Shown: positions 8,572 to 17,914, counted from the first letter of the stretch. The stretch is DNA of 64,000 nucleotides from Sandaracinaceae bacterium (GCA_020633195.1 JACKEC010000034.1:1-64000); one strand, 5' to 3'. Notes: generated by a model from the letters alone, not told the origin. Translations and numbers: made by a program.

Positions 8572-10830
8572 CTACGGCATGCGGATGTCGTACTCGGGCC
8601 GGGCGTGCGCCTCGTCGATCCCGAACGCGGAGCCGGCGGCGTGACAGGTCGCGCAGCCCTCCGCGCCCATGGCGCTGGTCATCGTCTCCGCGTGCGCGAC
8701 GGCCGACGACGAGTCGTGGCAGCCGGTGCAAGCGTTGGTGGTGGGCGGGGTGTAGCGGGTCTCCACGACCGCGCGCGCGCTGTCGATCACCCGCGTCGTC
8801 GCGGACTGGTTGGTGGCCGGGAGCGGCAGCGAGTAGGAGCCCTCGTTGACGTGGCACATCGTGCACTCGCGGCGGTCGGCCGGGAAGCGCAGCTCGTCGA
8901 ACTCGAAGTACGGGTTGGCCCCGTTCTCACCGGTGTGGAGTCGGTGAACCAGGTAGGCGAAGTTCACCGGGGACGCGACCGCCGTGTCGCCCGCCGCGGG
9001 GAGCGTCATGCGGCTCGACGTGTCGAGCGTCGGGTTGTGGCAGAAGACGCAGTAGTTCGGGTCGTTGCGGGTCCCGCCGTGGAACGACAGGTCCTCGTGG
9101 CACTGGTTGCAGTTGTTGACCTCGACGACCCGGCGCCGCGGGACCGCGGTCGAGTCGGTGATGGCCACGAAGCTGACCGCGTTGGCCACCGTGTAGCGCT
9201 GGCCCGCGCCGTTGATGGCGCGGCCTTCGAAGCCCACCGCCCAGGTGCCCGTCGCCGTGATGCTGTTGGCGGTCGCGATCTCGCCGACGCTCAGGGGCAG
9301 CGTGTAGCGGAACTGACCCGCGCCGGACCGCGCCGCGAGCGTGCCCGTCGTGCGGGTGTCGAAGCTCTGGTTGAAGGCGTAGTCGGTCGTCGGTCCGGCG
9401 ACCTGCACGCGCAGCCGGTCGATGGGCGTGGCGATGACGTCGTAGGGCGCGCCGTTGACCATGATGGTGAAGTCGACCGTCGGGAGACCCGTCGTCGGGA
9501 AGCTGAGCGCGTCGATCGTGACCTGCACGTCGAGGGCGTCGGGCTGCTCGTAGATGTTGAAGTGGTTGTCGGCGATGGGCGACAGGCCGCCGGTCGCCTC
9601 GTGGCAGACGGTGCAGCGGTCGTCGTCGGGGCGGTCACCGCCGGGGTGCAGGCGCTGCCACGCCGAGGGCGGGGTGCCCGGCTCGAACCAGATGTCGTCG
9701 TGGCAGGAGCCACACGACGCGCGGGTCGGGACGGTGAGGTAGTTGCCGCCGTCCGGGCCCTGGTGGCAGGTCTCACAGCTGCGGATGTCGCGCGGGTACA
9801 CGACCGTCGAGTAGTCGTGCACCGCGCCGCGGTAGCCGACGATGTCCCACGGCTCACCGCCGACGACGCTCGGCAGCGACGAGCCGCGGTGGATGCGGTG
9901 GATCATGGCCTCGAAGTCGATCGAGTTGCCCGTCTCCGGGTCGACCTGGTCGCGGCCGTGGCAGGTCACGCAGAGGTCGACGCTCTCGCGGCTCCCGCCG
10001 TGCGCCGAGAGCGGGTTGTGGCACTGGTTGCACGCGTCGTTGGTGACGATGTCGCGCGTCAGCGCCACCGCCATCCCGTCGGGCCGGAACGTCGGGGTCT
10101 CGTTCGCGACGTAGCGCACGTCCTGGTAGGTCCGCGTGGCGTAGATGCCGATGCGGTGGGTCTCGGTCCCGACGTACCCGTCGGGCAGCGTCGCGCCGAA
10201 CACGTAGCGGTAGGTGCCCTCGGTCACGTCGATCGCCGTCCAGGTCCCGCCGGAGTCGGTCGTGGCCTGGTCGACGGTGGTCGAGCCGTCCGCGCTCGTC
10301 ACGGAGCGCGTGATGTAGCTGATGTACCCGAGCGTCGGTGAGCCGGCGACCGGGGTGGGGATGTGGGCGATCGTGAAGCTGGCCGAGACGGCCCCTTCGG
10401 TGAGCGCGCCCTCGCGATCGAGCGGCGTGCCCGCCTGGTCGGTGAGCTTGAGCTCGACGAAGGGGTGACGGTCCGCGTCCACCCCTTGCGAGGTGACCTC
10501 GACGAGGACGCCGGGGCCGGTCGCCCACGGGAGCGTGCCACCGCCCGTGCCGTCCACCCCGTCTCGCACGGTGACGGTGGTGCCGTCGTCGCACGTGATG
10601 ACCCGCGCGCCCATGCCGTCGTCGGCCACGGAGCAGCTGGTGCCATCCATACCATTCATCCCGTTCATGCCGTCCGCGCCGTTGTTCACGGTGGCGGAGG
10701 TGCCGTCCTCGCACGTGATGGTGGCGGTGCCATCACCATTGTCGGCGACGGCGCAGCTCGAGCCGTTGGAACAGCCCGTGGCCGCGACGATCAATGAAAG
10801 AACCAGCGTTGCGCTTCTGTACCGGGTCAT
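8572..10830 (-). CDS. OmcA/MtrC-family decahaem c-type cytochrome lipoprotein
   Basis: A 752-residue exported decahaem cytochrome: exactly ten CXXCH motifs, five in the first haem block (CNQCH, CVTCH, CETCH, CGSCH, CTVCH) and five in the second (CNQCH, CVFCH, CTMCH, CTGCH, CATCH). Each block is preceded by a beta-rich domain, as in the four-domain layout of extracellular OmcA/MtrC proteins. The block starts NQCHxxLSxHGGxR are family hallmarks. The signal peptide ends in lipobox ATGC (Cys20), followed by DGT-rich and GMNGMNG repeats. I chose ATG 10830 because AGGTG sits six bases upstream; the GTG at 10839 overlaps that ribosome site. Predicted outer-surface terminal electron-transfer protein of the cluster. 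It starts 50 bases after the 33-motif cytochrome gene. Confidence 0.93.
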   Translation of the reverse strand: MTRYRSATLVLSLIVAATGCSNGSSCAVADNGDGTATITCEDGTSATVNNGADGMNGMNGMDGTSCSVADDGMGARVITCDDGTTVTVRDGVDGTGGGTLPWATGPGVLVEVTSQGVDADRHPFVELKLTDQAGTPLDREGALTEGAVSASFTIAHIPTPVAGSPTLGYISYITRSVTSADGSTTVDQATTDSGGTWTAIDVTEGTYRYVFGATLPDGYVGTETHRIGIYATRTYQDVRYVANETPTFRPDGMAVALTRDIVTNDACNQCHNPLSAHGGSRESVDLCVTCHGRDQVDPETGNSIDFEAMIHRIHRGSSLPSVVGGEPWDIVGYRGAVHDYSTVVYPRDIRSCETCHQGPDGGNYLTVPTRASCGSCHDDIWFEPGTPPSAWQRLHPGGDRPDDDRCTVCHEATGGLSPIADNHFNIYEQPDALDVQVTIDALSFPTTGLPTVDFTIMVNGAPYDVIATPIDRLRVQVAGPTTDYAFNQSFDTRTTGTLAARSGAGQFRYTLPLSVGEIATANSITATGTWAVGFEGRAINGAGQRYTVANAVSFVAITDSTAVPRRRVVEVNNCNQCHEDLSFHGGTRNDPNYCVFCHNPTLDTSSRMTLPAAGDTAVASPVNFAYLVHRLHTGENGANPYFEFDELRFPADRRECTMCHVNEGSYSLPLPATNQSATTRVIDSARAVVETRYTPPTTNACTGCHDSSSAVAHAETMTSAMGAEGCATCHAAGSAFGIDEAHARPEYDIRMP

Positions 10831-10880
10831 GCCGGGCACCTACGCACGCGCCACCCCTTGGGTAGGGACCCGCGATTTTT

Positions 10881-12950
10881 TTATGGCCCGAACGGGTGAC
10901 AGCTCTGGCATCGCGGCGCGTCGGGGAAGTGTCGGACCCGATCCTGGTGGCAGCCGGTGCAGAGGACGCGATCGATGTCGGAGGGGCCGTGGGTGGCGTG
11001 GCAGGTCGTGCAGGCGGCCCGGCCGTGCGCGCGGTGCGCCAATCGCTGGGGCATCTCCTGGTGGCAGCCCTGGCAGGTGGGCAGCGGCGGCCCCGGGTTC
11101 TCATGGCAATTCTCACAGCGGGCGTGGGTGCCGCGCGACGCGGCCGAGCCCCTCGCCTCCTCGGTGTGACAGGTCGCACAACGATCCCACCAGCTCGCGG
11201 GGGGCGCCTGCGCGTGGGGCGCGTGGCACCCGGTGCAGCTCGCGTGGCCTCCCGTGTGGTCGCGCGCCGACTGCTCGAGGTGGCAGGTCGCGCACGCCAC
11301 CGTCGACGCCTCGTCGTGGGTCGCATGGCAGGCCGCGCACTCGCCGTCGTGAGGCCCGTTCGTCGGCCAGCGCGCCGCCCGCGCGACGACCTGCGCGTGG
11401 CAGCCGCGACAGTTGCTGGTCGCGGCGGCGGCGGGCTGGTGAGGCGTGTGGCAGCCCTCGCAGCGCTGGTGGCCGCCGACCTCGGGGTGCACCGCCTCGT
11501 GGCACGTCTCGCAGCGCGCGGCCCGCGCCCCGGGCGCGCCGTGCGGCTCGTGGCACCCCTCGCAGGCGCCGCGGTGCGAGGCGCCCTCGGCGACCGCCGC
11601 CGCGTGGCACGAGGCGCAGCGCGCGAGGGCCAAGGCGCCGGCGCCGAATCGATGCGGCTGATGGCAGCCGTCGCAGCGATGCTGCGCGGGGACGCCGGCG
11701 ACCCGGGTCGAGACGAGCGCGGCCACGGCCTGATGGCAGTTGGCGCACGAGGTGGCCGCGCCCTGGCGGGGCGGGCCGTGCGGCTCGTGGCACGTGGTGC
11801 ACCGTCGGTGCGAGGTGCGGCTCGCCGCGGCCTCCCCGTGGGCGTCCTGATGGCAGGCCCCACACGCCGAGGCCGAGTCGGGGCGGCCCCCGTGCGCGTC
11901 GTGGCACGACAGGCAGTTGGTGTGCGCGCCGGGGAGGCCCGAGCCGTGCTGGACCCCCTCGTGACAGGTCCGGCAGACGGCGCCCGTCGGCTTGGGCGCG
12001 TGCGGCTCGTGACAGGAGCTCGTGCACCCCTCGTGGATCGGCGAGACGTGATCCTCGTGACAGCTCAGGCAGCGCGTCTCCGTCGCGACCCAGGTGTGCG
12101 GCTCGTGGCAGCTCCCGCACTGACCGTCGTGGGCGACCTCGCTCGCCTCCGCGCGCAGCGCCTCGGGCACGCCGTCGGGCATCGTCTGCCACGCGCCGTC
12201 GCTCGTCGGCAGCAAGTGACATTGCAGGCAGTCCACGGCCGGCTGATCGCGAGGCGCGTGCGGCGTGTGGCACCCCTGGCAGTCCTGGTGCCCCTCCGTC
12301 GCGTGCTCCACCTGGGCCTCGATGTCGCCGCGGTGGCAGCGGCTGCACACCACCTCGGGCTGCTCCTCCTGGTGCGGATCGTGGCAGCGCCGGCAGTCCA
12401 TCTCGCCGTGGATGCGCTCGGGGTCGAGGCCGCGGGTGAGCCCGGCCGAGAGCGCGGGGGTCGGCACCTCGAGCTCGCCGCCGAACGAGTGGCAGGTCGT
12501 GCACGGGGTCTCCGCCGTGACGCCGTGGCGATCCGCCCGCTCGTGACAGCTCGTGCACTCGACCGGGCCCTCCTCGGCGTGCTCACCCTCGTGGCAGGTC
12601 GCGCACTGAGCGCCGCCGTGGCCGTCGTGCGGCACCGAGGGCGCCACGTGGCAGCTCGTACAGGTCCCCGCGGCGACCGCGCCGTGCTCGGGCGTCCGGG
12701 TGCCGAGGAGCCACGACGCGGTGAGCTGCTCGGCGAGCTCCGGCGCGTCCCCGTGGCAGTCGGTGCAGGCGTTGGCCTCGTGCCGCGCCGCGTGCTCGGG
12801 CATCTCGTGACACGACGTGCACAGCTCCCCGCTGCGGGCCGCCGCGTGCGACTCCTCGCGCGCGGCCGGCAGGCCGAGCCACACCGCGACGCCGACCGCC
12901 GTGACCGCGACGGCGATGAACCCGAGCGTGATCTTCGTGCGCCGGGTCAT
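10881..12950 (-). CDS. Giant membrane-anchored multihaem cytochrome (32 CXXCH + 1 CX3CH)
   Basis: A 689-residue protein in which I count 32 CXXCH motifs plus one CX3CH (CTSSCH), about one haem site per 21 residues. Residues 6-32 form one uncleaved-looking membrane helix after a basic MTRRTK start, so the haem domain would be tethered to the inner membrane and project into the periplasm. Many motifs are followed by PHG/EPH and spaced in pairs, as in doubled-CXXCH domains. The ATG at 12950 has a perfect GGAGG five bases upstream and overlaps the previous stop as ATGA, so translation is coupled. The frame ends with TAA at 10881. Such a chain of close haems would act as a periplasm-spanning wire. 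Function inferred from composition and context. Confidence 0.9.
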   Translation of the reverse strand: MTRRTKITLGFIAVAVTAVGVAVWLGLPAAREESHAAARSGELCTSCHEMPEHAARHEANACTDCHGDAPELAEQLTASWLLGTRTPEHGAVAAGTCTSCHVAPSVPHDGHGGAQCATCHEGEHAEEGPVECTSCHERADRHGVTAETPCTTCHSFGGELEVPTPALSAGLTRGLDPERIHGEMDCRRCHDPHQEEQPEVVCSRCHRGDIEAQVEHATEGHQDCQGCHTPHAPRDQPAVDCLQCHLLPTSDGAWQTMPDGVPEALRAEASEVAHDGQCGSCHEPHTWVATETRCLSCHEDHVSPIHEGCTSSCHEPHAPKPTGAVCRTCHEGVQHGSGLPGAHTNCLSCHDAHGGRPDSASACGACHQDAHGEAAASRTSHRRCTTCHEPHGPPRQGAATSCANCHQAVAALVSTRVAGVPAQHRCDGCHQPHRFGAGALALARCASCHAAAVAEGASHRGACEGCHEPHGAPGARAARCETCHEAVHPEVGGHQRCEGCHTPHQPAAAATSNCRGCHAQVVARAARWPTNGPHDGECAACHATHDEASTVACATCHLEQSARDHTGGHASCTGCHAPHAQAPPASWWDRCATCHTEEARGSAASRGTHARCENCHENPGPPLPTCQGCHQEMPQRLAHRAHGRAACTTCHATHGPSDIDRVLCTGCHQDRVRHFPDAPRCQSCHPFGP

Positions 12951-14071
12951 CGGCGCCTCCAGATCGAGACGGCCCACCCGAAGAGGCCGAGCGCGGTCAG
13001 CAAGACGAGCGCGGTGAGCACGATCGAGACGACGGGCGGCGCGGGCCGAGGCCGCGTTCGCAGCGTCGTGGCGGCGGGCTCGGGGGGCGCGGGCGCGACG
13101 ACCACGCCGTCGAGCGCCTCCTCGAGGGCGACCACGTCGAGCGCGTGGAGCGCGGCGATGACCTCACGGCGGACGGGATCGTCGCGCTCGGCGTCGGCGC
13201 GCACCTGATCGATGGCCGGGCCGAGGGTCGCGATGCGGCGCACGTCGTCGAAGAGCGGCTGCTCGTGGCCGTGGCAACGCAGGCACACCGAGTCGAGCCC
13301 GGCCAGCAACGCGCCGCTCGCCGGCTGGATCGCGTGGCTCCCGTGGCACTCCACGCAGTCGAGGAACCCGAGCGGGGTGTAGTGATCGTGGTGCGGCCCG
13401 CGATCGAACGCCGCCCTCGCCTCCTCGTGGCAGCGGCCGCACGCCGCGACCGCCCCGAGGCCCGCCTCGTTGGCGTGCGGGTCGTGACAGCTCGCGCACA
13501 CCGGCGCGTCCTCGGAGCCGCGCGCGACCGCCGCGCCGTGGACGCTGTGAGCCCACTGCTGCGCCTGGTTCGTGGGCAGACCGGACGCCTCCATCCGCGC
13601 CTCGTCGGAGTGGCAGGCGCCGCACACTCCGACCACGCGCGCCCGCGCGTCGTCGCTGGCGCCGATGCCGTGGCCGCCGTGGCACCCCGAGCAGCCCGCG
13701 CCGGTGCGCCCCTCGGCGAGCGCGCGCGCGTGGCGACCGACGCGGTACGCCTCGAGGACGTCGGGCGCCTCGGTCGAGCCGTCGTGACAGCGGCCGCAGA
13801 CGCGCGCCGAGCCCACCTCGCCGGGCCGCCCCACGAAACCGGCGGCGAGATCGTGCGCCTCCGCGCCGGGGGCGTCCGGGTCGCCGCCGTGGCAGCTCAC
13901 GCACTCGACCCCGGCGCGGCCGTGCGCGTCGGCGGCGACCATCGCGACCGGCATGCGGAGGCGGGGCTCGACGTTCGCGCGGTGGCAGGCGACGCACGCC
14001 GCCTGCGCGCGCGCGACGGCGCTCGGAGCCGCGAGGAGCAAGAGCGCGACGAGCGGGAGCAGGTTCCTCAT
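12947..14071 (-). CDS. Nonahaem c-type cytochrome with C-terminal membrane anchor
   Basis: A 374-residue protein with nine CXXCH motifs (CVACH, CVSCH, CGRCH, CSGCH, CGACH, CASCH, CGRCH, CVECH, CLRCH). It begins with a cleavable signal peptide ending near ARA-QA and ends with one hydrophobic helix followed by WRRR, so the haem domain sits outside the cytoplasm with a short Arg tail inside: an inner-membrane-anchored periplasmic cytochrome. Haem-free spacer residues of about 75 precede the anchor. Both ends use 4-base ATGA overlaps, with the 13-motif cytochrome gene upstream and the 33-motif gene downstream. A likely role is to take electrons from the ferredoxin/NrfD module or the quinone pool and pass them on; this is inferred. 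Confidence 0.88.
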   Translation of the reverse strand: MRNLLPLVALLLLAAPSAVARAQAACVACHRANVEPRLRMPVAMVAADAHGRAGVECVSCHGGDPDAPGAEAHDLAAGFVGRPGEVGSARVCGRCHDGSTEAPDVLEAYRVGRHARALAEGRTGAGCSGCHGGHGIGASDDARARVVGVCGACHSDEARMEASGLPTNQAQQWAHSVHGAAVARGSEDAPVCASCHDPHANEAGLGAVAACGRCHEEARAAFDRGPHHDHYTPLGFLDCVECHGSHAIQPASGALLAGLDSVCLRCHGHEQPLFDDVRRIATLGPAIDQVRADAERDDPVRREVIAALHALDVVALEEALDGVVVAPAPPEPAATTLRTRPRPAPPVVSIVLTALVLLTALGLFGWAVSIWRRR

Positions 14072-15123
14072 GGTGCGTGACACGCGCGGCAGACGCCGTG
14101 CAGCAGGGGGTCCATCGACGCGCCGAAGCCGGGGGGGTGCGGGTTGCCCGCGACGCCGCCTACGCGGTGGCACGGGACGCACGTGCGCTCGGCGTCGGAC
14201 TCGTGGCACGAGACGCAGCCGAGCAGATCACGGCGCGCCTCCCGCGCGTGCCCGACGCTGGAGAGCGGGTCGAGCCACCCGGGCGGGTGCGGGCTGCCGG
14301 GCGCGACGCTGCCCCCGATGCCCGAGGCGGTGTGGCAGCCGTCGCAGAACGAGACGCCATGACAGCGCGCGCAGGTGCCGCGCTCGAGCCCCGCCTCGAC
14401 GCCGTGGCGGGCGGTGAAGTCACCGCGGTGGACGAAGTCCCGGTACACGAGCGCGGGATCGTAGACCTCGAGCGGCGGGCCCTGCGCGGTCAGGTGACAG
14501 TCCTCGCAGAAGGTCGGCTCGTGGCACTGCGAGCAGAGCGCCGCGTCCGCCCGGGCGCGCGCGCCGTGGCGCCGGAGGAACCCGATCCCGTGGTCGACGA
14601 GCGCGACGTCGTTCAGCGAGTACTGATGCAAGTCCTGATGACAGCGCGCGCAGGCCAGCGAGCGCATGTCGTCGGCGTGACAGCTCGACGTGCACGTGTC
14701 CATCGGCGGCCGCCCGGGCTCGAACGTGGCGAGCGAGGTCATGTCCTCGCCGTGGCACGACACGCAGCGACCGGACTCGGGGTCGTCGTGGTCCTCGTGA
14801 TCGAAGCGGATGTCGTCGGTCCGCGCGGCGTAGCGCCCGGGGCTCGCCGGGACGGTGTGGCAGCGGCTGCACCGATCGCGTGCCGGATCGTCGTGGCACC
14901 CGCGGCAGCTCTCCTCGGACGGCAGCATCGGCCGGGTCGCGGAGGGCGTCGCCGAGTCCTCGTCGGCGACCGCGCCGTCGCTCGCGGGGACGGTGTGGCA
15001 GCGCGCGCAGCTCATGCCCTCGCGCAGGTGCGGCCCGTGGGCGAAGAGGATGTGGTCGTGCGGCGCCGGCGGCTCGTGACAGCCACCCGCGAGCAAGGCG
15101 AGGATCGCGATCGCGCGCCTCAT
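14068..15123 (-). CDS. Multihaem cytochrome lipoprotein (12 CXXCH + 1 CX3CH)
   Basis: A 351-residue predicted lipoprotein: signal MRRAIAILALLAGGC with lipid Cys15, then thirteen haem motifs, twelve CXXCH and one CX3CH (CTSSCH). Haem density is about one per 27 residues with many His residues (HDHILFAHGPH near the start) available as distal ligands. It lies between the beta-barrel gene and the nonahaem gene, overlapping both with ATGA junctions. In Geobacter- and Shewanella-type conduits, the gene next to the barrel often encodes the cytochrome that inserts into or docks on it, so this is my first candidate for the barrel partner. That assignment is inference; the haem count is read directly. 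Confidence 0.87.
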   Translation of the reverse strand: MRRAIAILALLAGGCHEPPAPHDHILFAHGPHLREGMSCARCHTVPASDGAVADEDSATPSATRPMLPSEESCRGCHDDPARDRCSRCHTVPASPGRYAARTDDIRFDHEDHDDPESGRCVSCHGEDMTSLATFEPGRPPMDTCTSSCHADDMRSLACARCHQDLHQYSLNDVALVDHGIGFLRRHGARARADAALCSQCHEPTFCEDCHLTAQGPPLEVYDPALVYRDFVHRGDFTARHGVEAGLERGTCARCHGVSFCDGCHTASGIGGSVAPGSPHPPGWLDPLSSVGHAREARRDLLGCVSCHESDAERTCVPCHRVGGVAGNPHPPGFGASMDPLLHGVCRACHAP

Positions 15124-16436
15124 CGCCCCACCTCCGGCGACCACTGGATGCGCAGCATCCCGCGCGCCTCGGCCGCCGCGATCGGCGTCCGCGCGAGCGC
15201 GACGGTGAGCCCGATGGACCAGTCGGCGAGCCCCGTGAAGTCGACGCTGGCGCGCCCGATCGCCGACTCGCGGCCCCCCTGGTCGTCGATCGCGAAGGCG
15301 CCGTCGACCGTCATCACCACGTGCTGGAACGGGTCGAACGCGGCGCCCGCCGTGATGAGCGTGTAGCCCATCGTCCCGTCGTCGCGGCGGCTGACGAGGA
15401 CCCGCACCCGCGGGCCGTCGCCGGGGTTCGGGAGGACCCGCCCCGTGAGCTCGACGCGGTACCCGACGCGCGCCTCGTCGGCCTGGTACGCGTTGGACGC
15501 CGAGCTGTAGACGCGCGCGGCGCCCTCGGCGCGGATCGCGAGCGCGCGGATCGGCCGCAGCGTCGCGCCCGCCCCGGCCTCGTCGAAGGTGCTCGTGTCG
15601 AAGACGCTGAGGATGCTCCACGGCGGGATCCAGCGGCCGGGCTCCACGTGCATGTAGTCGGCGTCCACGCTGAGCTCACGCACGACGCGGTAGGTCGCGC
15701 CCGCCCTCGCCTGCGCGAGGCCGAACGACGCCGCGTCGATCTTGCCGCCCGCCTCGATCCGCAGGTCGCCCGGATCCCAGTACGCGGCGACGTCGACGAC
15801 GCGCGACTCGAGGATCCCGTGGCTCCACGTCTCGGCGTACCCGGCCGAGGCCGCGAACGTCCCCGCGTCCGTGTACGCGAGGCGCGCGCCCCAGGACGCC
15901 GCGGCTCCGTCGAACGACGCCTCGGGGCCGAGCAGCGAGATCCGCGTCGGGGTGACGGGTCGGCCGCCGAACGCCTCGGCCACGAGCCCGAACGACGTGC
16001 GCGCCGACACGCCGCCCCCGTCCACGTGCAAGCCGCCTGGCGGGCCCCACGCGATGAAGCGGCGCCCCGCCCAGAGCCGGACCGGCTCGAGGTCGACCTC
16101 GACGTAGCCGATCGCGATGTCCCCGGCGGCGATGGCCCCGCTCGAGTCCGCGAGCAGGTCGAGCGCCCCCCACCCCGCGAGGTGCAGCGACACCTTGCCC
16201 TCGAGCAGCCCGGACGCGTCGAGGGAGACGCGGTGGTAGAGGGGCAGCGTGTCGACCCGCCGCCAGAGCTGCTGCTCGAGGCCGACGGGATCGGTCGAGG
16301 TGTCGAGCCGATGGCGCGGAGACCAGCTCAGCACCGCGTCGTGGCGCGCGCGCGCCCGCACCGGCACCGAGTCCGTCTGCGCCCGCGCCACGACCGGCGC
16401 GAGCGCGAGCATCACGGCGACGAGGTAGCGGCCCAT
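15120..16436 (-). CDS. Predicted outer-membrane beta-barrel (porin) of the cytochrome conduit
   Basis: A 438-residue exported protein with a cleavable signal (MGRYLVAVMLALAPVVARA, cleaved before QT). The rest shows repeating amphipathic strands with alternating hydrophobic residues and short polar turns, no haem motif and almost no Cys, as expected for an outer-membrane barrel of perhaps 16-20 strands. It sits in the middle of the cytochrome genes and overlaps neighbours by 25 bases (upstream) and 4 bases (downstream). By analogy with MtrB or Geobacter conduit porins it could sheath a cytochrome wire across the outer membrane. It is shorter than MtrB and nearer the Geobacter porins in size; no MtrB sequence signature is recognised, so the role is inferred from fold and context. 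Confidence 0.75.
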   Translation of the reverse strand: MGRYLVAVMLALAPVVARAQTDSVPVRARARHDAVLSWSPRHRLDTSTDPVGLEQQLWRRVDTLPLYHRVSLDASGLLEGKVSLHLAGWGALDLLADSSGAIAAGDIAIGYVEVDLEPVRLWAGRRFIAWGPPGGLHVDGGGVSARTSFGLVAEAFGGRPVTPTRISLLGPEASFDGAAASWGARLAYTDAGTFAASAGYAETWSHGILESRVVDVAAYWDPGDLRIEAGGKIDAASFGLAQARAGATYRVVRELSVDADYMHVEPGRWIPPWSILSVFDTSTFDEAGAGATLRPIRALAIRAEGAARVYSSASNAYQADEARVGYRVELTGRVLPNPGDGPRVRVLVSRRDDGTMGYTLITAGAAFDPFQHVVMTVDGAFAIDDQGGRESAIGRASVDFTGLADWSIGLTVALARTPIAAAEARGMLRIQWSPEVGR

Positions 16437-17914
16437 GGGTCCACCCTCCCGTCGACGTGGGTCATCACTCCGGCTTCGGTCAGGGACGGCCCCGGCCCGA
16501 CGAGCCCGACGTGGCAGCGCGACGCGCCGCAGGTCTCGGCCGCCACGTGGGGCGGCGCCGGCGGCAGCCCGTGGCAGGTCCCGCACGCCGCGGAGAGCGG
16601 GCCCCCGTTCCACGTCGGCGTGGCGTCCCCGTGGCACGCGACCCCCGCGCACGACTCCCCGTCGAAGCTCGGGTCGGCGCCCCGCGCGCGCGCGAGCGCG
16701 GCGAAGATCACCTCGGCGCCCGGGGTCGAGTCGAAGTGGGTCGGCTCCCCGACGTCGACGGGGACGACGTGGCACTGGTCGCAAGCGATGGGGACGCTGA
16801 GCGTCGGGTGCGTGTGGGCCTGGTGCGAGGCGTCGGGCGGCGTCGGGTCCTCGCCCTCGCCGTGGCAGGCGCCGCAGCGGCCGGTGCCGTCGCCGATGTC
16901 GACGCGGCCGCTGAGGTGCAGCGGCCCGGGCGTGAGCGCGTCGCCGTTCGGCGCGGCCTCGGCGTGGCAGCGGTCGCACGTCCCGGCGTAGTGGCCCGCG
17001 GGCGGGCTGAGGTGGCAGGACGAGCACGTGAACTCGGGGTCCGGGGCCCAGGTCGGCACGGGCCGCTCGCCGCCGCGAGCGTGACAAGTCCCCGTGCACG
17101 ATCGAGTCACCGGATCCCACCGCGAGAGCGAGCCCGCGGTCGCGGGGTCGAGCGCGACCTGCACGACGCCGTCGCCGTGCTCGCCGCCCGCGAGCTGGTC
17201 CGTGGTGCGCTCCCCGTGGCAGGTCGCGCAGGCGAAGCCCGCGCGCTCGTGAGCCGCGTGGACCCCCGCCGTTGTGGCCTCGTCGGGGTGGAAGCACGGG
17301 TCGCGCGGCGGGCTCGGGTGCCCGGGCGTCCCGTGGCAGGTGGTGCAGGCGAGCGGCCCGTTCTCCTCGCGGTGGCAGCTCGCGCAGGGCGTCGCGCCCG
17401 GCGCGGGGATCCCGCCGTCCGCCTCGGGATCGGGCTCGCCGCCGTGACAGCGCGCGCACGCGCCCGGGGCGTCCGGATCGAGCATGCGGGCCCAGCGCTC
17501 GTCGCGCAGCGCCCGACCGTGGAACGCGGGGCTCCGGGGATCGACCCAGCCCTCGCCGTGGGCGCCGCCGCGGGCCGCGGGCGCGCCCGCCTCCACCCAC
17601 GCCACGAGCAAGGCGCGCTCGGCCTCGTCGAGCAGCCCGACGTGGGGATCGCGATCGAGGGCGGCGATCAGCGGAGCCGCCTCCGTCGGCGGCTCCACCG
17701 CGCTCGGGGGCGCGCCGGTCGGGCAGCCGAGCGCCTCGACGTAGCCGTCGACGCGGTAGCCCCCCTCGGCGCGGTCGGGGCCGTGACAGCTCACGCACGC
17801 GTGCTCGAGGAGCGGCGCCACGTCCGCGTGGTCGGGCTCCCGCGCGGGGCGCTCCCGGGTCTCGCAGCCCACCGCGACCCCGGCGATCGCGAGCAGCGCC
17901 AGCGCTCGGGTCAT
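16412..17914 (-). CDS. Multihaem cytochrome lipoprotein (10 CXXCH + 1 CX3CH + 2 CX4CH)
   Basis: A 500-residue lipoprotein (lipobox AVGC, Cys17). Thirteen candidate haem sites are visible: ten CXXCH, one CX3CH (CTGTCH) and two CX4CH (CAGVACH and CGASRCH). The pairing of CX4CH with CXXCH near the C terminus resembles the Geobacter CxxxxCH/CXXCH cytochrome family. The first part (CVSCHGPDRAEGGYRVD, residues about 40-60) looks like the planctomycete-type cytochrome c N-terminal domain. A haem-poor segment of about 100 residues separates the first haem from the rest. The start overlaps the previous stop as ATGA at 17911-17914. CX4CH sites need the normal maturation system to accept a longer loop, so actual haem loading is uncertain. 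Confidence 0.85.
   Translation of the reverse strand: MTRALALLAIAGVAVGCETRERPAREPDHADVAPLLEHACVSCHGPDRAEGGYRVDGYVEALGCPTGAPPSAVEPPTEAAPLIAALDRDPHVGLLDEAERALLVAWVEAGAPAARGGAHGEGWVDPRSPAFHGRALRDERWARMLDPDAPGACARCHGGEPDPEADGGIPAPGATPCASCHREENGPLACTTCHGTPGHPSPPRDPCFHPDEATTAGVHAAHERAGFACATCHGERTTDQLAGGEHGDGVVQVALDPATAGSLSRWDPVTRSCTGTCHARGGERPVPTWAPDPEFTCSSCHLSPPAGHYAGTCDRCHAEAAPNGDALTPGPLHLSGRVDIGDGTGRCGACHGEGEDPTPPDASHQAHTHPTLSVPIACDQCHVVPVDVGEPTHFDSTPGAEVIFAALARARGADPSFDGESCAGVACHGDATPTWNGGPLSAACGTCHGLPPAPPHVAAETCGASRCHVGLVGPGPSLTEAGVMTHVDGRVDPWAATSSP

Noticed and set aside
2969..8644. A 5.7-kb open frame on the + strand across ppdK and the cytochrome genes
   Set aside because: Its translation is dominated by Arg, Ala, Glu and Gly with no domain. 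It is the antisense shadow expected at very high GC opposite real genes.
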